DNA of 64,000 bases from Marinimicrococcus sp033875255 (GCA_033875255.1 JAWZSN010000018.1:62001-126000); one strand, 5' to 3'; numbered from the stretch's first letter, positions 8,151 to 17,472 are shown. Notes: a model not told the origin generated them from the letters alone. A program made the numbers and translations.

Positions 8151-9407
8151 CGCCTGGAGATAGTCGTAGGCGGACAGCGCATGGGTGCGGACGATGTGGA
8201 AGAACTCCTCGACCGTCACATGCTCGTCGCGCTGTCCCATGGTCCTGGGCGAAGGCCCGTAGAGATAGGCCTCGACCCCCTTCCAGCGCCAGTAGCGGGC
8301 ATCCGAGCCGCCGAGGCTGACGATCGGCACCGGACGAAAGCCCTGCAGGGCCTCCACGTTGTCCTGGATGATGCCGACCATCTCGCTTTGCGGGTCGCAG
8401 GCGCTCGAGGGGTAGCTGTGGTAGACGTGCTCGCTCATCGAGACTTCGGGGTAGCGGGCGAGGATCGGCTCGATCTCGCGCAGGATCCGCTCCTTGGTCA
8501 TGCCCGGCGGCATGCGGATGTCGGCCTGCATCTGGCAGGCGTCGGGCAGCACGTTGACCTTGAGGCCGCCCTGCAGCACGCCGATATTGACGGTCACGCG
8601 CGGCACGATGGCGGCAGCACCCTCACCCAGGCTTTTGTCGGTGGCGGCGATGACCTCGGGGCGCGCCAGCATCTCGGCGATGGCCGCGGGCAGCTCGGGC
8701 TCGATCTCCTCGAGCACCAGCAGCTCCTGCGCCAGGGCGCAGATGATCTTCGTGGCGCTGGGGCTCAGGTGCGGGTAGGCGCCGTGCCCGCCCTTGGTGC
8801 GCGCCTCGAAGGTCAGCCGCAGCGTTCCCTTGTCGGCGAAGCGCACGGTCTCGATGCCGCTGGGCTCGCCGTTCAGGCAGCAGTCGCCCAGGACCTCCTC
8901 GGGCATCGTCTCGACGAGATGGCGGGTGCCCCAGCGGCCGCCGGTCTCCTCGTCGGATACCGCGGTGAGGGTGAGCCGGCCCTTGAGCCGGTCGCGCAGG
9001 CGGTGGAGCAGCCCGAAGGTGATCATGGCGGCGCTGGTGCCGCATTTCATGTCGGCAGCACCGCGTCCGTAGATCCTGCCGTCCTCGATGGCGCCGCTGA
9101 ACGGATCACGGCCACCCGGCTCGGCCGGCGCCGCCGGAAACACGTCGACATGGCCGTTGAGGACGAGATGCCGGCCCGGCAGCGCGCCCTCGAAGCTGGC
9201 CACCAGGTTGGGCATGGTCTCCTGCGGCGCTACCAGGCGGTAGCCGATCCCGCGCTCCTCGAGCCAGCGCTCCATCACCGCCACGGCGGCGCGCGTGTCG
9301 CCCGGGGGGTTGGGCGAGGCCGCCTGCAGGAACTCGGAGAAGAAGCCCAGCAGCGCGTCGCGCTCCTCGTCGATCCAGGCGAGGATCTGCGCCTTGTCAG
9401 CGTTCAT
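8145..9407 (-). CDS. M20 family metallo-amidohydrolase (ArgE/DapE-like), copy 2
   Basis: Paralogue of the enzyme at 4586-5854, about 420 residues. It has LNGHVDVFPAAPAEPG, GRGAADMKCGTSAAM, SDEETGGRWGTRH, the lid segment GGHGAYPHLSPSA, and a C-terminal TMGQRDEHVTVEEFF in which the usual metal-binding His before DE is again absent. I chose the ATG at 9407 (MNADKAQILAWIDEERDAL) because it aligns with the start of copy 1 and has AGGA about ten bases upstream. An in-frame ATG at 9425 has no Shine-Dalgarno. Transcribed alone, convergent with hutI. Likely a deacylase of N-acyl amino acids; the true substrate is unknown. Confidence 0.9.
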   Translation of the reverse strand: MNADKAQILAWIDEERDALLGFFSEFLQAASPNPPGDTRAAVAVMERWLEERGIGYRLVAPQETMPNLVASFEGALPGRHLVLNGHVDVFPAAPAEPGGRDPFSGAIEDGRIYGRGAADMKCGTSAAMITFGLLHRLRDRLKGRLTLTAVSDEETGGRWGTRHLVETMPEEVLGDCCLNGEPSGIETVRFADKGTLRLTFEARTKGGHGAYPHLSPSATKIICALAQELLVLEEIEPELPAAIAEMLARPEVIAATDKSLGEGAAAIVPRVTVNIGVLQGGLKVNVLPDACQMQADIRMPPGMTKERILREIEPILARYPEVSMSEHVYHSYPSSACDPQSEMVGIIQDNVEALQGFRPVPIVSLGGSDARYWRWKGVEAYLYGPSPRTMGQRDEHVTVEEFFHIVRTHALSAYDYLQAS

Positions 9408-9649
9408 GGTTCGATTGTCCTGCATGGTTGATCGTCAAGATGGTGCCGCGAGGCTGCGGGAGATCTCGACGATCGGGCTCCCTGCGCCGCTCGGGCGGCG
9501 CGCAGCAGAACGGGCCGGTCATGCACCGGTGAGCCATGTGCGGTCTCCCTGACCATCGACTTTATGCTTGCCTAGCGCCTTCTGCCGGGCATGTTAAGCA
9601 AACGATTTACCAAGCAGGCAAGCAGCTTCGTGCCGAAGGGGGAGCGGCC
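9408..9649. promoter_or_regulatory. Divergent intergenic region with a long-range inverted repeat
   Basis: Space between the divergent M20 copy 2 and MmgE/PrpD genes. It holds a perfect 8-bp inverted repeat, GCTTGCCT at 9566-9573 and AGGCAAGC at 9616-9623, about 42 bases apart, flanking a comparatively AT-rich tract. This could be a two-site operator. No coding potential is seen. Confidence 0.4.
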
Positions 9650-11044
9650 ATGACGGGCAACGGACCATCGCCTGCGCTCGCCGCGTTCGTGGCGGACGGG
9701 GCGTCGCTCGCCACGGGCCCGGCGGCAGAGCTCGCGCTCGAGGCGATCGGCGATTGTCTCGGCTGCGCCCTCGCCGGGCACGGTGACCGGGTAAGCGGCA
9801 TCGTGCGGCGCGCCGAGGAACGCTCGGGCGAGGGGCCGTGCAGCGTTTTGGGAAGCACCCGGCGGCTGCCGGCGGCGGCGGCCGCCATGGTCAACGGCAC
9901 GGCCGCCCATGCGCTCGATCTGGACGACAATTTCGGGCCGATGTTCGGGCATGCCTCGGCGGTCCTGGTGCCGCCGTTGCTGGCGCTCGCCGAGGAGAGG
10001 GACGCAACGCTGGCCGATCTCGTCGACGTCTATCTGATCGGGCTGGAGGTGGCCCGGTTCGTGGGCGAGGCGGTGTCGATCGAGCATTACCGGCGCGGCT
10101 GGCATGCGACCTCGACGATCGGCGCGATCGCTGCGGCGGCGGCCGTGGCGCGACTCATGCGGCTGGATTCCAAGCACTGCCTCTCGGCCCTCTCGATCGC
10201 CACCAGCCTCGCCTCCGGCTCCAAGCAGCAGTTCGGCTTCGGGCTCAAGGCCGCGCATGCCGGGCTGGCCGCCCGGGCTGGGCTCATCGCGGCCTTCCTC
10301 GCTTCCGATGGGCTCGACACGACGCCCGAGCCGCTGGCCGGCCCCTGGGGTTTCGTCGCCCTGTTCGGCGGCTCGCCGGAGGGCATCGAGCAAGCCCTGG
10401 CCGGGCTGGCGGCGGTGCGCGCCGGCGGCCCGCCCGCGATCGTGACCCACGGGCTCAAGCCCAAGCTCCATCCCTGCTGTGCAAGCGCCCACGCGGCGCT
10501 CGACGCGCTGCTCGACCTCGCGCGCCTGCACGATCTTGCGGCCGGCGAGATCGCCGCGGTCACGGTCGAGCTGCGCCGCACCAGCTTCGACAATCTGCCT
10601 TTTGCCGATCCGGCCGATCCCATGCAGGCGCGCTTCAGCCTGCCCTACGCGCTCGCTGCCGGCCTGGCGGGCGGCGGCCTGCGCCTCGCCGACTTCACGC
10701 CGCCCGCCGTGGCGCGCACCGAGCTTCGCCCGCTCATGGCGCGGATCACCATGCGGGTGGCCGATACGGACTCGCCGCTGGCCGACCCGACCCTCTCGGG
10801 CGAGCCCGCCCTGGTCCGGATCGAGCTGCAGGACGGGCGGCGTCTGGAGAGGCTGCGGCGGTATCAGCGCGGCGTCCGCGCCGAGCCCTTCACCCTGGCC
10901 GAGCGGCGGCGAAAGCTCGCCGACTGCCTGGCAGCGAGCCCGCTTGCTGCGAGGACGGCGGAGGCCGTCGAGCTCCTGCTCGCCCCCGACCCTGCCATGC
11001 CCGTGCGCGAGCTCATGGCCGCACTCACACCTTCCGGACGATGA
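9650..11044 (+). CDS. MmgE/PrpD family protein
   Basis: 464 residues, the usual size of the family, whose known members are 2-methylcitrate dehydratase and cis-aconitate decarboxylase. Recognisable segments: AAAAMVNGTAAHALDLDDNF, the following GHASAVLVPPLLALAE, YRRGWHATSTIGAIAAAAA, GSKQQFGFGLKAAHAGLAAR, and KPKLHPCCASAHAALDALL. The ATG at 9650 is preceded by GGGGGAG; a longer upstream in-frame extension is non-family sequence. It is followed after 16 bp by the amidohydrolase gene, so the two are probably co-transcribed. Many MmgE/PrpD proteins in such contexts are uncharacterised lyases or isomerases; no specific substrate can be assigned. Confidence 0.88.
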   Translation: MTGNGPSPALAAFVADGASLATGPAAELALEAIGDCLGCALAGHGDRVSGIVRRAEERSGEGPCSVLGSTRRLPAAAAAMVNGTAAHALDLDDNFGPMFGHASAVLVPPLLALAEERDATLADLVDVYLIGLEVARFVGEAVSIEHYRRGWHATSTIGAIAAAAAVARLMRLDSKHCLSALSIATSLASGSKQQFGFGLKAAHAGLAARAGLIAAFLASDGLDTTPEPLAGPWGFVALFGGSPEGIEQALAGLAAVRAGGPPAIVTHGLKPKLHPCCASAHAALDALLDLARLHDLAAGEIAAVTVELRRTSFDNLPFADPADPMQARFSLPYALAAGLAGGGLRLADFTPPAVARTELRPLMARITMRVADTDSPLADPTLSGEPALVRIELQDGRRLERLRRYQRGVRAEPFTLAERRRKLADCLAASPLAARTAEAVELLLAPDPAMPVRELMAALTPSGR

Positions 11045-11060
11045 ACGAGGAACCGACCCG

Positions 11061-12425
11061 ATGAACCTGGTGCTCGAGCGCGCCACCATCGTCACCTGCG
11101 ACGCCACCCGCCGGATCATCGAGGACGGGGCAATAGCGATCGCCGGCGGCCGGATCGCGGCAGTCGGCACCAGCGAGGAGCTGCGCCGCCTCCACCCCGA
11201 CTGGGAGCGTCTTTCCCTGAAGGGCCGCGCGGTGCTGCCGGGCTTTATCAACGCCCATACCCACACACTCCTCAACGTGCTGCGTGGCACCGTCGAGGAC
11301 ATGAGTGGCGATGCCATCTACGGCTTCATGACGCCGATCAGCTTCGTCATGACGCCGGGCGAGCGGGCGGCCATGGCCCGGCTCGGCTGTCTCGAGGCGA
11401 TCCGCTCGGGCTGCAGCGGGCTCGTCGATCCGTTCCGACATGTGGTCGAGTATGCCGAAGCGATGGCCGACAGCGGTCTGCGGCTGTGGCTCTCGGAAAG
11501 CTGTGCGGACGCCCGCACCCTCGAGATCCGTCACGGGGTCTACCGCTATGACCGGGCCTGGGGCGAGACCTTCCTCGACCGCGCCCGGGCGCTGATCGAG
11601 ACCTGGCACGGCGCCAGGGACGGGCGCGTGCAGGTGCAGATCTCGGCCCATGCCCCCGACAATTGCTCGCCCTGGATGCTGGGCGAGCTCAACGGGCTGG
11701 CGCGCCGCCACGGTCTGACCCGTACCGTGCACCTTGCCCAGGGCCGCGGCGAGGTCGAGCAGCTCCGTCGCGCCGAGAACGCCACGCCCGCCGAATATCT
11801 CGATCGTCACGACTGGCTCGCCCCCGACGTGGTAGGCGCGCACTGGACCTTCTGCAGCGAATCCGACATCGACCTCCTGGCCGAGCGCGGCGTGCAGATG
11901 GCGCACTGCCCGGCCAGCTCCTCGCGGCGCGGGCCGCACAAGGTCCGGGCCGACCGCATCATCGAGCGCGGCATCAACATCGCGCTCGGCACCGACAACA
12001 TGTCGGAGGACATGTTCCAGGCGATGCGGTTGGGCATCATCGTCCATCGCGGCGCGTTCGGCGGCGGCGTGCGGCCCCAGCCCCAGGCGCTTCTCGACGG
12101 TGCCACCCGCAACGCCGCGCAGTCGGTCGGCCGCCTCGCCGAGCTGGGCTCGATCGAGCAGGGCAAGCTGGCCGATCTGACCATCATCGACCTGAACGAT
12201 CCGTCGCTGCGGCCGATCATCAACCTCCCCTCCAACCTCGTGCATTGCGGCACGCCCGCCTGCATCGAATCGGTCATGGTGGCGGGCGAGTTCATCATGC
12301 GCGAGGGCCGCGTCCTGACCATGGACCAGGCCGAGGTCGTCGGCGATGCGCAGCGCGCGGCCGAGAGCGCCTGGCGGCGTCTGCTCGACCAGGCGCCGGA
12401 TCTGCCGCGGCCGGCCGGCATGTAG
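11061..12425 (+). CDS. ATZ/TRZ-type amidohydrolase (deaminase/chlorohydrolase subfamily), copy 1
   Basis: 454-residue cytosolic metal-dependent hydrolase of the subtype that deaminates or dechlorinates heterocycles or cleaves guanidino compounds. It shows the N-terminal beta-sandwich ERATIVTCDATRRIIEDGAIAI, the HxH metal motif GFINAHTHTLLNVLRG, a third His in TVHLAQGRGE, GAHWTFCSESDIDLLAERG, and the aspartate in ALGTDNMSEDMF. Where many relatives have HxxE, this one reads HLAQ. The second copy at 56645-58042 has HLNQ at the same place, so the two form one subfamily. It sits directly behind the MmgE/PrpD gene. Substrate unknown. Confidence 0.88.
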   Translation: MNLVLERATIVTCDATRRIIEDGAIAIAGGRIAAVGTSEELRRLHPDWERLSLKGRAVLPGFINAHTHTLLNVLRGTVEDMSGDAIYGFMTPISFVMTPGERAAMARLGCLEAIRSGCSGLVDPFRHVVEYAEAMADSGLRLWLSESCADARTLEIRHGVYRYDRAWGETFLDRARALIETWHGARDGRVQVQISAHAPDNCSPWMLGELNGLARRHGLTRTVHLAQGRGEVEQLRRAENATPAEYLDRHDWLAPDVVGAHWTFCSESDIDLLAERGVQMAHCPASSSRRGPHKVRADRIIERGINIALGTDNMSEDMFQAMRLGIIVHRGAFGGGVRPQPQALLDGATRNAAQSVGRLAELGSIEQGKLADLTIIDLNDPSLRPIINLPSNLVHCGTPACIESVMVAGEFIMREGRVLTMDQAEVVGDAQRAAESAWRRLLDQAPDLPRPAGM

Positions 12426-12896
12426 CAACAGGCAGGGCGGCCGGGGCAAACTTCCCATCCGCTTCTATCCGCGGTCGGCGCGGCGCCCGGTAACGTCTCC
12501 TGCCCGGCGGCGTCGTGTCGCGCGTCCCCCGATCTCGGACTCCCCTCTCATCTCTTCCCGGCCGTACGGCCCGGGTACGGTTCTTGTGGCCGTGAGCGCA
12601 ACGCTCCGGCCATGAGCCGGCGCCGCTTGCCAAAGTCCATGCGCATCCGGCTGGTCTGTGCCTGAAGGGCGAGCCCCCTGCAGCCGGCGGGGGCGAGGCA
12701 GAGCGGTGCGACGATGGTCCGCCTGCTCGTCCCGAGCTTGTTGCCGACGCCGGCGCGGCGCCCGAAGATATCGCTAGCCGTCATCCCGGCCAGTCGCGCC
12801 GGGGACGGGAAGGGGGCCCGCCAGCGGAATCTGGACAAGAGTCAGGATGGTTCTATGTTCGGCGCGATCTAGCGTTATGGTAGAGCGGATGGGCTC
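12426..12896. other. 471-bp intergenic region without recognisable gene
   Basis: Very GC-rich spacer between the amidohydrolase and the secreted glycosidase. It contains a perfect 12-bp palindrome (GGCCGTACGGCC, around 12561-12572) and otherwise only short arginine-rich frames on both strands that look like GC artefacts. The promoter of the glycosidase is presumably in the last 100 bases, which are slightly less GC-rich. Confidence 0.5.
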
Positions 12897-14273
12897 ATGA
12901 TCACCGTTTGCGATAGAAGTGGGCCGGGAAGGAACGACGGGCGCGGGACCGGATTGCGCGTCGCTGGTGCCGTGATGGCGGTATCGGGCCTGCTGTGCGT
13001 GGCTGTCCCCGGCCCGGCGGCGGCTGCTCCGGAGCGGGCCGCGATGGCTGACAGCGCGGCCGACATGATCGGCGTCAACACCCATCTGAACTATCACGGC
13101 ACGGTCTATGTCGACCGCTTCGCCGAGCTGATCCGTCCACGCCTCGTCGAGCTCGGCGTGCGCCACATTCGTGACAATCCGGGTGATCATCACGACACGC
13201 CGACCAAGCAGCGCTTCGTCGATCTGGCGCAGCAGGGCGTGCGCGTCCTGCTTGCGAACTGGAACCACGGCCATATCGCCTATGTGAAGTCGCTCAATGC
13301 CATGGGTGTCGGGACACCGGTCGTCGAGGCGGTCGAGCCGCCCAACGAGCACGACATCGCTGGTCGCGAGGACTGGCAGGAATCCATCTGCGACTTCTCT
13401 CGTATCATGCACGAGGCCTACAAGGCGGACCCGGCCACCGCCGGGCTGACGGTGCTCGGACCCTCCTTCGCCAACACCAGGGATGCCCCTGGCGAGGTGG
13501 CCGAGGTCTGCGACGACGCCTCGGCGAGCATGGATGCCGGCAACCTCCACAACTATAGCGGCCTCCACCCGGAGCAGGCGCTGGCCGGCGGCTGGGGCAT
13601 CAGCCTGCCCGAGGCGCTGCAGCGCTACAGAGCCCTGGCGGGCGACAGGCCGCTGTGGGTCAGTGAGAACGGCTACCGGATGTCGCGCCCCGCAAGGGGC
13701 TTTCCCGCCGTGACGGAGCGTGCCGCCGCAAAATATCTGCCGCGGCAATTCCTCATGCATCTCAAGCAGGGCGTGCCAAGATATTATATATATCAGCTCA
13801 TCAACAACGATGACGAGGATTTCGGCCTGCTCAACGATGACGGCAGCCGGAGACTCCAATATGTCGCGGTGAAGAACTTCATCGCCCTGTTCGGAGATCC
13901 GGGGCCGGCGTTCGGGCCCGGCACGCTCGACTACAGCCTGTCGGGCGATCTCGCCGACATCCAGCGCGCGCTGTTCCAGAAGCGCGACGGCAGGTTCTAC
14001 CTCGTGATCTGGCAGGGCGTGGCCAGTGTCGAGGAGGCCCCGGACGGCTCGTTGCGCGACATCGAGCCTGCGCCGCGTCAGCTGACCTTGCAGCTCTCCA
14101 GCCCCATCAGGGAGGCCCGCGTGCTCCGGCCTTCCTTCTCGCTGGAGCCGGTCGCCACCCACCGCGACGCCAACGGTATCGCAGCCATTCCCCTCTCCGT
14201 CAGCGACCAGATCACCGTCGTCGAGCTGATCCCTCGAAGCGAGGTGCAGGCATGCCGGCCCGAGGGCGCGTGA
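12897..14273 (+). CDS. Secreted clan GH-A glycoside hydrolase, polysaccharide-locus associated
   Basis: 458 residues with an N-terminal export signal (VAGAVMAVSGLLCVAVPGP, cleavage near AAAAPE). The mature part is a (beta/alpha)8-type glycosidase. VEPPNEHDI gives the Asn-Glu acid/base pair expected after strand 4, and PLWVSENGYRMS the nucleophile glutamate after strand 7. Between them lie HNYSGLHP and similar barrel segments, and a C-terminal beta domain follows. This resembles secreted endoglycosidases found beside exopolysaccharide genes, such as PslG of the Pseudomonas Psl locus, but the family number cannot be set by eye. It stands upstream of the synthesis genes in the same orientation. 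Likely role: trimming or release of the polymer in the periplasm. Confidence 0.8.
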   Translation: MITVCDRSGPGRNDGRGTGLRVAGAVMAVSGLLCVAVPGPAAAAPERAAMADSAADMIGVNTHLNYHGTVYVDRFAELIRPRLVELGVRHIRDNPGDHHDTPTKQRFVDLAQQGVRVLLANWNHGHIAYVKSLNAMGVGTPVVEAVEPPNEHDIAGREDWQESICDFSRIMHEAYKADPATAGLTVLGPSFANTRDAPGEVAEVCDDASASMDAGNLHNYSGLHPEQALAGGWGISLPEALQRYRALAGDRPLWVSENGYRMSRPARGFPAVTERAAAKYLPRQFLMHLKQGVPRYYIYQLINNDDEDFGLLNDDGSRRLQYVAVKNFIALFGDPGPAFGPGTLDYSLSGDLADIQRALFQKRDGRFYLVIWQGVASVEEAPDGSLRDIEPAPRQLTLQLSSPIREARVLRPSFSLEPVATHRDANGIAAIPLSVSDQITVVELIPRSEVQACRPEGA

Positions 14274-14700
14274 CGAGCCTCACGCCTCGCCGCTGAAACG
14301 CGCCGGCCGCTCGCCCGGGCAATCCCATCTCTGACGCGGTGCCTTTCGGGCAAGGCGGACTTCGTGCACCGGCCCCGGCGCGCACCCGGCACCTGGCTCG
14401 CGAGCAGGTATCGTTATTTGCCGTTTCGATCGCATTAAAGGTTAAAGAATTCCTATCTTTTGATTGATTAAGATAGAGCTTGAAAGCTTTAAAAGATCTA
14501 TTCCTAACACCTATGCACGACAACTTCTTGAGGACTTCCGATCAAGGTGGGCGTGCTCTAGGTAGGGCAACAAGTTCAAAATCGTAGCGAAGACCCTCGA
14601 TCATCGAATGGACGCATGTGCTTGCACAGCAGCGGAAAGTAAATTCTGGAGTGTGGCTTGATGAAAAGCCAGGCCGATGAGCGGGCGATGAAACCCGAGC
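14274..14700. promoter_or_regulatory. Intergenic region with AT-rich promoter-like tract before the polysaccharide operon
   Basis: 427 bp. The first 120 bases are GC-rich; 14405-14530 is strikingly AT-rich for this genome. It contains a stem of 7 bp (CTATCTT and AAGATAG, about 14454-14477) and the near-palindromic AAGCTTTAAAAG segment just after it. No coding region is visible. I read it as the regulatory region of the operon that starts at 14701, but no unambiguous -35/-10 pair can be named. Confidence 0.5.
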
Positions 14701-16245
14701 ATGCATCCATCGATGCGAGACGGCGTCGTAACAGAAGATGACGAGATCAGCCCACAGCTCGCGCCATTGTCGAGTCCCGTCGCTCCGGCCCGAACGCTTC
14801 GTGTTCCGCAGCACCCGCTGCCGGAAAGGTCGATGAGTTTCGGTGCCGGGCTTCTCGCACCGCACCTGAGCCGCGGATCCCGTCTCTCGATCAGCAGCAT
14901 CAGGCTGATCCTGGTGACGGCGATCCGGGCAACCGACATTCTCGTGATCGCGACGACGGGCCTGCTCGCGGCATGGTTCCGTTTCGACCGGGGTCAGGTG
15001 CCCGATGTCATCCTGGTGAGCCTGTGCATCGGCGCTCTCCTTGCCGCCAACATCCTGCCGCTTTGCCGTGTCTACCGCCTGCAGAACCTGGTCGAGCTGC
15101 GGCGCCAGCTGCCGCGCCTGCTCCTGGGATGGCTCGTCACCCTCGGCGCGGTCGTGGGGACTCTCTACGTTGGACATTCGGCGCACGAGGCCTCGCGGCT
15201 TTGGGTCGGCTACTGGCTGGTCGCCGGCGCTGCGGGCCTCGTTCTCTGCCGTCTCGGGCTGTGGGTGAAGCTGACCCGGGGAAGCCTGAACGCCATCCGC
15301 TACCGGCTGGCGGTGATCGGCCCCTCCGAGACGGTTGCGCAATGCATCGAGGGTCTTCTGCGGCAGGACCCCCATGCCCAGGTCAAGATGACGCTCGGGC
15401 TCACCGAAGGCGCGCCCGCCGGCAGCAGCGCGCTCGACACGCTGGAAAGGCGGCTCGCCGCTTGGGAGGTCGACCGGGTGCTGCTCGCCACGGAGCGCCT
15501 GGCGCCGGAGCTGGCATCGGTGGTCGAGCGCCTCAGCCATTTCGCCGTCGAGGTCGCGTGGGTGCCGCAGCTTCCCGCCAACATGCCCGGCGCCGCGAAG
15601 GAGCAGATTTTTGTGCCGTTGCTGGAACGGCCGATCGACGGCTGGTCCTACGTCGCGAAGACCATGCTGGATCGAATACTCGCAGCAGCAGGTTTGATTG
15701 TCCTTTCGCCGGTCCTTCTGCTGATCGCCGCCCTGATAAAGTCGACGAGCAGAGGGCCGGTGTTCTACCGGCAGAAAAGAGCCGGTTTCAATCACGAGAT
15801 CATCACGATCTACAAGTTCAGGACGATGCATGCCGAGCATTGCGATGGCCCGGATGCGGTCCAGACCCGGCAGGTCACTCGCCATGACGAGCGGATCACG
15901 CCGCTCGGACGGTTCCTGCGGCACACCAGCCTCGACGAGCTGCCGCAGCTGATCAACGTGCTCGTGGGCGAGATGAGCCTGGTTGGACCTAGGCCGCATG
16001 CCTTGCCGCATGACGAGCTATATAATCGCATAATAAAAAAATACTACATAAGATGTCGTGTCGTGCCTGGTATTACGGGGTGGGCTCAGATTAACGGTTT
16101 GCGCGGAGAAACAGATACAATTGACAAAATGGAGAAACGTATTGAACATGATATATATTATATCAATCATTGGTCACTTATTTTCGATCTGCAGATAATT
16201 CTCAGGACATTCGTTTGTGGCTTCATGCACCCGCAGGCTCGTTAG
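14701..16245 (+). CDS. Polyprenyl-phosphate sugar-1-phosphate transferase (priming enzyme, WcaJ/ExoY type)
   Basis: Starts repeat-unit synthesis by transferring a sugar-1-phosphate to undecaprenyl phosphate at the inner membrane. 514 residues: a leader, several N-terminal membrane segments from about residue 60, a CoA-binding-like middle domain, and the C-terminal catalytic domain. That domain has a membrane helix (LSPVLLLIAALIKSTSRGP), FYRQKRAGFNHEIITIYKFRTM, the segment TSLDELPQLINVLVGEMSLVG followed by PRP, and RCRVVPGITGWAQINGLRG. The first ATG is at 14701; 14713 and 14833 are alternatives. From about 16018 to the stop the gene becomes very AT-rich (ATA, AAA and TTA codons), unlike its 5' part. 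The sugar specificity is not readable. Confidence 0.92.
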   Translation: MHPSMRDGVVTEDDEISPQLAPLSSPVAPARTLRVPQHPLPERSMSFGAGLLAPHLSRGSRLSISSIRLILVTAIRATDILVIATTGLLAAWFRFDRGQVPDVILVSLCIGALLAANILPLCRVYRLQNLVELRRQLPRLLLGWLVTLGAVVGTLYVGHSAHEASRLWVGYWLVAGAAGLVLCRLGLWVKLTRGSLNAIRYRLAVIGPSETVAQCIEGLLRQDPHAQVKMTLGLTEGAPAGSSALDTLERRLAAWEVDRVLLATERLAPELASVVERLSHFAVEVAWVPQLPANMPGAAKEQIFVPLLERPIDGWSYVAKTMLDRILAAAGLIVLSPVLLLIAALIKSTSRGPVFYRQKRAGFNHEIITIYKFRTMHAEHCDGPDAVQTRQVTRHDERITPLGRFLRHTSLDELPQLINVLVGEMSLVGPRPHALPHDELYNRIIKKYYIRCRVVPGITGWAQINGLRGETDTIDKMEKRIEHDIYYINHWSLIFDLQIILRTFVCGFMHPQAR

Positions 16246-16326
16246 CCCGGGTTGCACCCCGTGCCGCTCCGCCTGCGGTCCGCCGCCGGCGGCGGCGTCT
16301 CGTCCGGGGCGATGGTGGAGGGGGCG

Positions 16327-17472
16327 ATGCGCATCGGGCTGGTTCACGACTATCTGACGCAGTATGGCGGTGCCGAGCGCGTCCTGGACGAGTTCAAGAG
16401 CACCTTTCCGGAGGCTCCGGTCTTCGTCGCCGTGGCCGATCTCGAGCACATGCCCCCGCACTACCGGTCGTGGGACATCCGCACCTCCTGGCTGCAGCAG
16501 GTGCCCTATCTGCGACGCGACCCGCGCAAGCTGCTGCCGCTGCTGCCGCTGGCGTTCGAGACCTTCGACTTCACCGGCTTCGACGTCCTGCTCGCAAGCT
16601 CCAGCGGCTTCTGCCATGGCGCGCTCACCGGCGAGAAAACCTGCCAGATCACCTACTGCCATTCCCCACCCCGATTCGTCTGGGACTACGCGACCTACGC
16701 GCGCCGCGAGGCGCTCTCCGGCGGCCTGAGGGCGGCCTTGCGGCCGATGCTCAAGGGGCTACGCCAGTGGGACATGACGAGCGCCAGCCGCACCGATTTC
16801 TGGCTGGCTTCCAGCAGGGCGGTGCAGCAGCGCATCGCCAAGCATTACCGGCGCTCGAGCACGGTGCTGTGGCCGCCGGTGGATGTCGGGCGCTTCGACG
16901 CGACGGCAGAGCATGACGGCTATTTCCTGATGCTCATGCGTCTGGTCGGCTGGAAACGGCCCGACATCGTGGTCGAGGCCTGCACCCGGCTCGGGGCGAG
17001 GCTGGTGGTGGCCGGCGACGGCCGCGAGCTCGCCACCCTGCGGCGGCTCGCCGGCCCGACGGTCGAGTTCGTCGGCCGCGTCGACGACGTGCAGATGCGC
17101 AGGCTCTACGCGCGATGCGCCGCGTTCATCCTTCCCTCGGAGGAGGATTTCGGGATCACGCCGCTCGAGGCCATGGCCAGCGGCAAGCCGGTGATCGCCT
17201 TTGCCGGCGGCGGTGCGCTCGAGACGGTGGTGCCGGGGGTGACCGGCATGTTCTTCGGGCAGCAGACCGCCGAGAGCCTCGCCGGGGCGCTGGAGGGCTT
17301 CGAGCCGGAGCGGTTCGACGCCATGAGGATCCGCCGGCACGCCGAGCAGTTCGACGCGACCCTGTTCCGGCACCGCCTTCGAGAGCTCGTCGCCGCCTCG
17401 CACCGCGCTTATCGCCGGTCCGTCCCGCTGCCCGAACAGGCCGGTGCGGTGCCGGCGCTGGCGGCGGAGTGA
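16327..17472 (+). CDS. GT4 family glycosyltransferase (WbaZ-like)
   Basis: 381 residues, cytoplasmic. Begins MRIGLVHDYLTQYGGAERVL, a typical GT-B N-terminal pattern of the WbaZ-like mannosyl or related transferases. It carries TYCHSPPRFVWDY in the acceptor domain and the retaining GT4 donor motif SEEDFGITPLEAMASGKPVIAF with the E-x7-E pair. The ATG at 16327 has GGAGGG six bases upstream, which decides it against two earlier in-frame ATGs. It follows the priming transferase by 81 bp and probably adds the second or a later sugar of the repeat unit. Donor identity (GDP-mannose is common for relatives) is inference. Confidence 0.9.
   Translation: MRIGLVHDYLTQYGGAERVLDEFKSTFPEAPVFVAVADLEHMPPHYRSWDIRTSWLQQVPYLRRDPRKLLPLLPLAFETFDFTGFDVLLASSSGFCHGALTGEKTCQITYCHSPPRFVWDYATYARREALSGGLRAALRPMLKGLRQWDMTSASRTDFWLASSRAVQQRIAKHYRRSSTVLWPPVDVGRFDATAEHDGYFLMLMRLVGWKRPDIVVEACTRLGARLVVAGDGRELATLRRLAGPTVEFVGRVDDVQMRRLYARCAAFILPSEEDFGITPLEAMASGKPVIAFAGGGALETVVPGVTGMFFGQQTAESLAGALEGFEPERFDAMRIRRHAEQFDATLFRHRLRELVAASHRAYRRSVPLPEQAGAVPALAAE

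Noticed and set aside
12548..12838. Possible small minus-strand gene of about 96 codons in the 12426-12896 spacer
   Set aside because: Arg/Pro-rich translation without a family, no convincing ribosome-binding site; judged non-coding.
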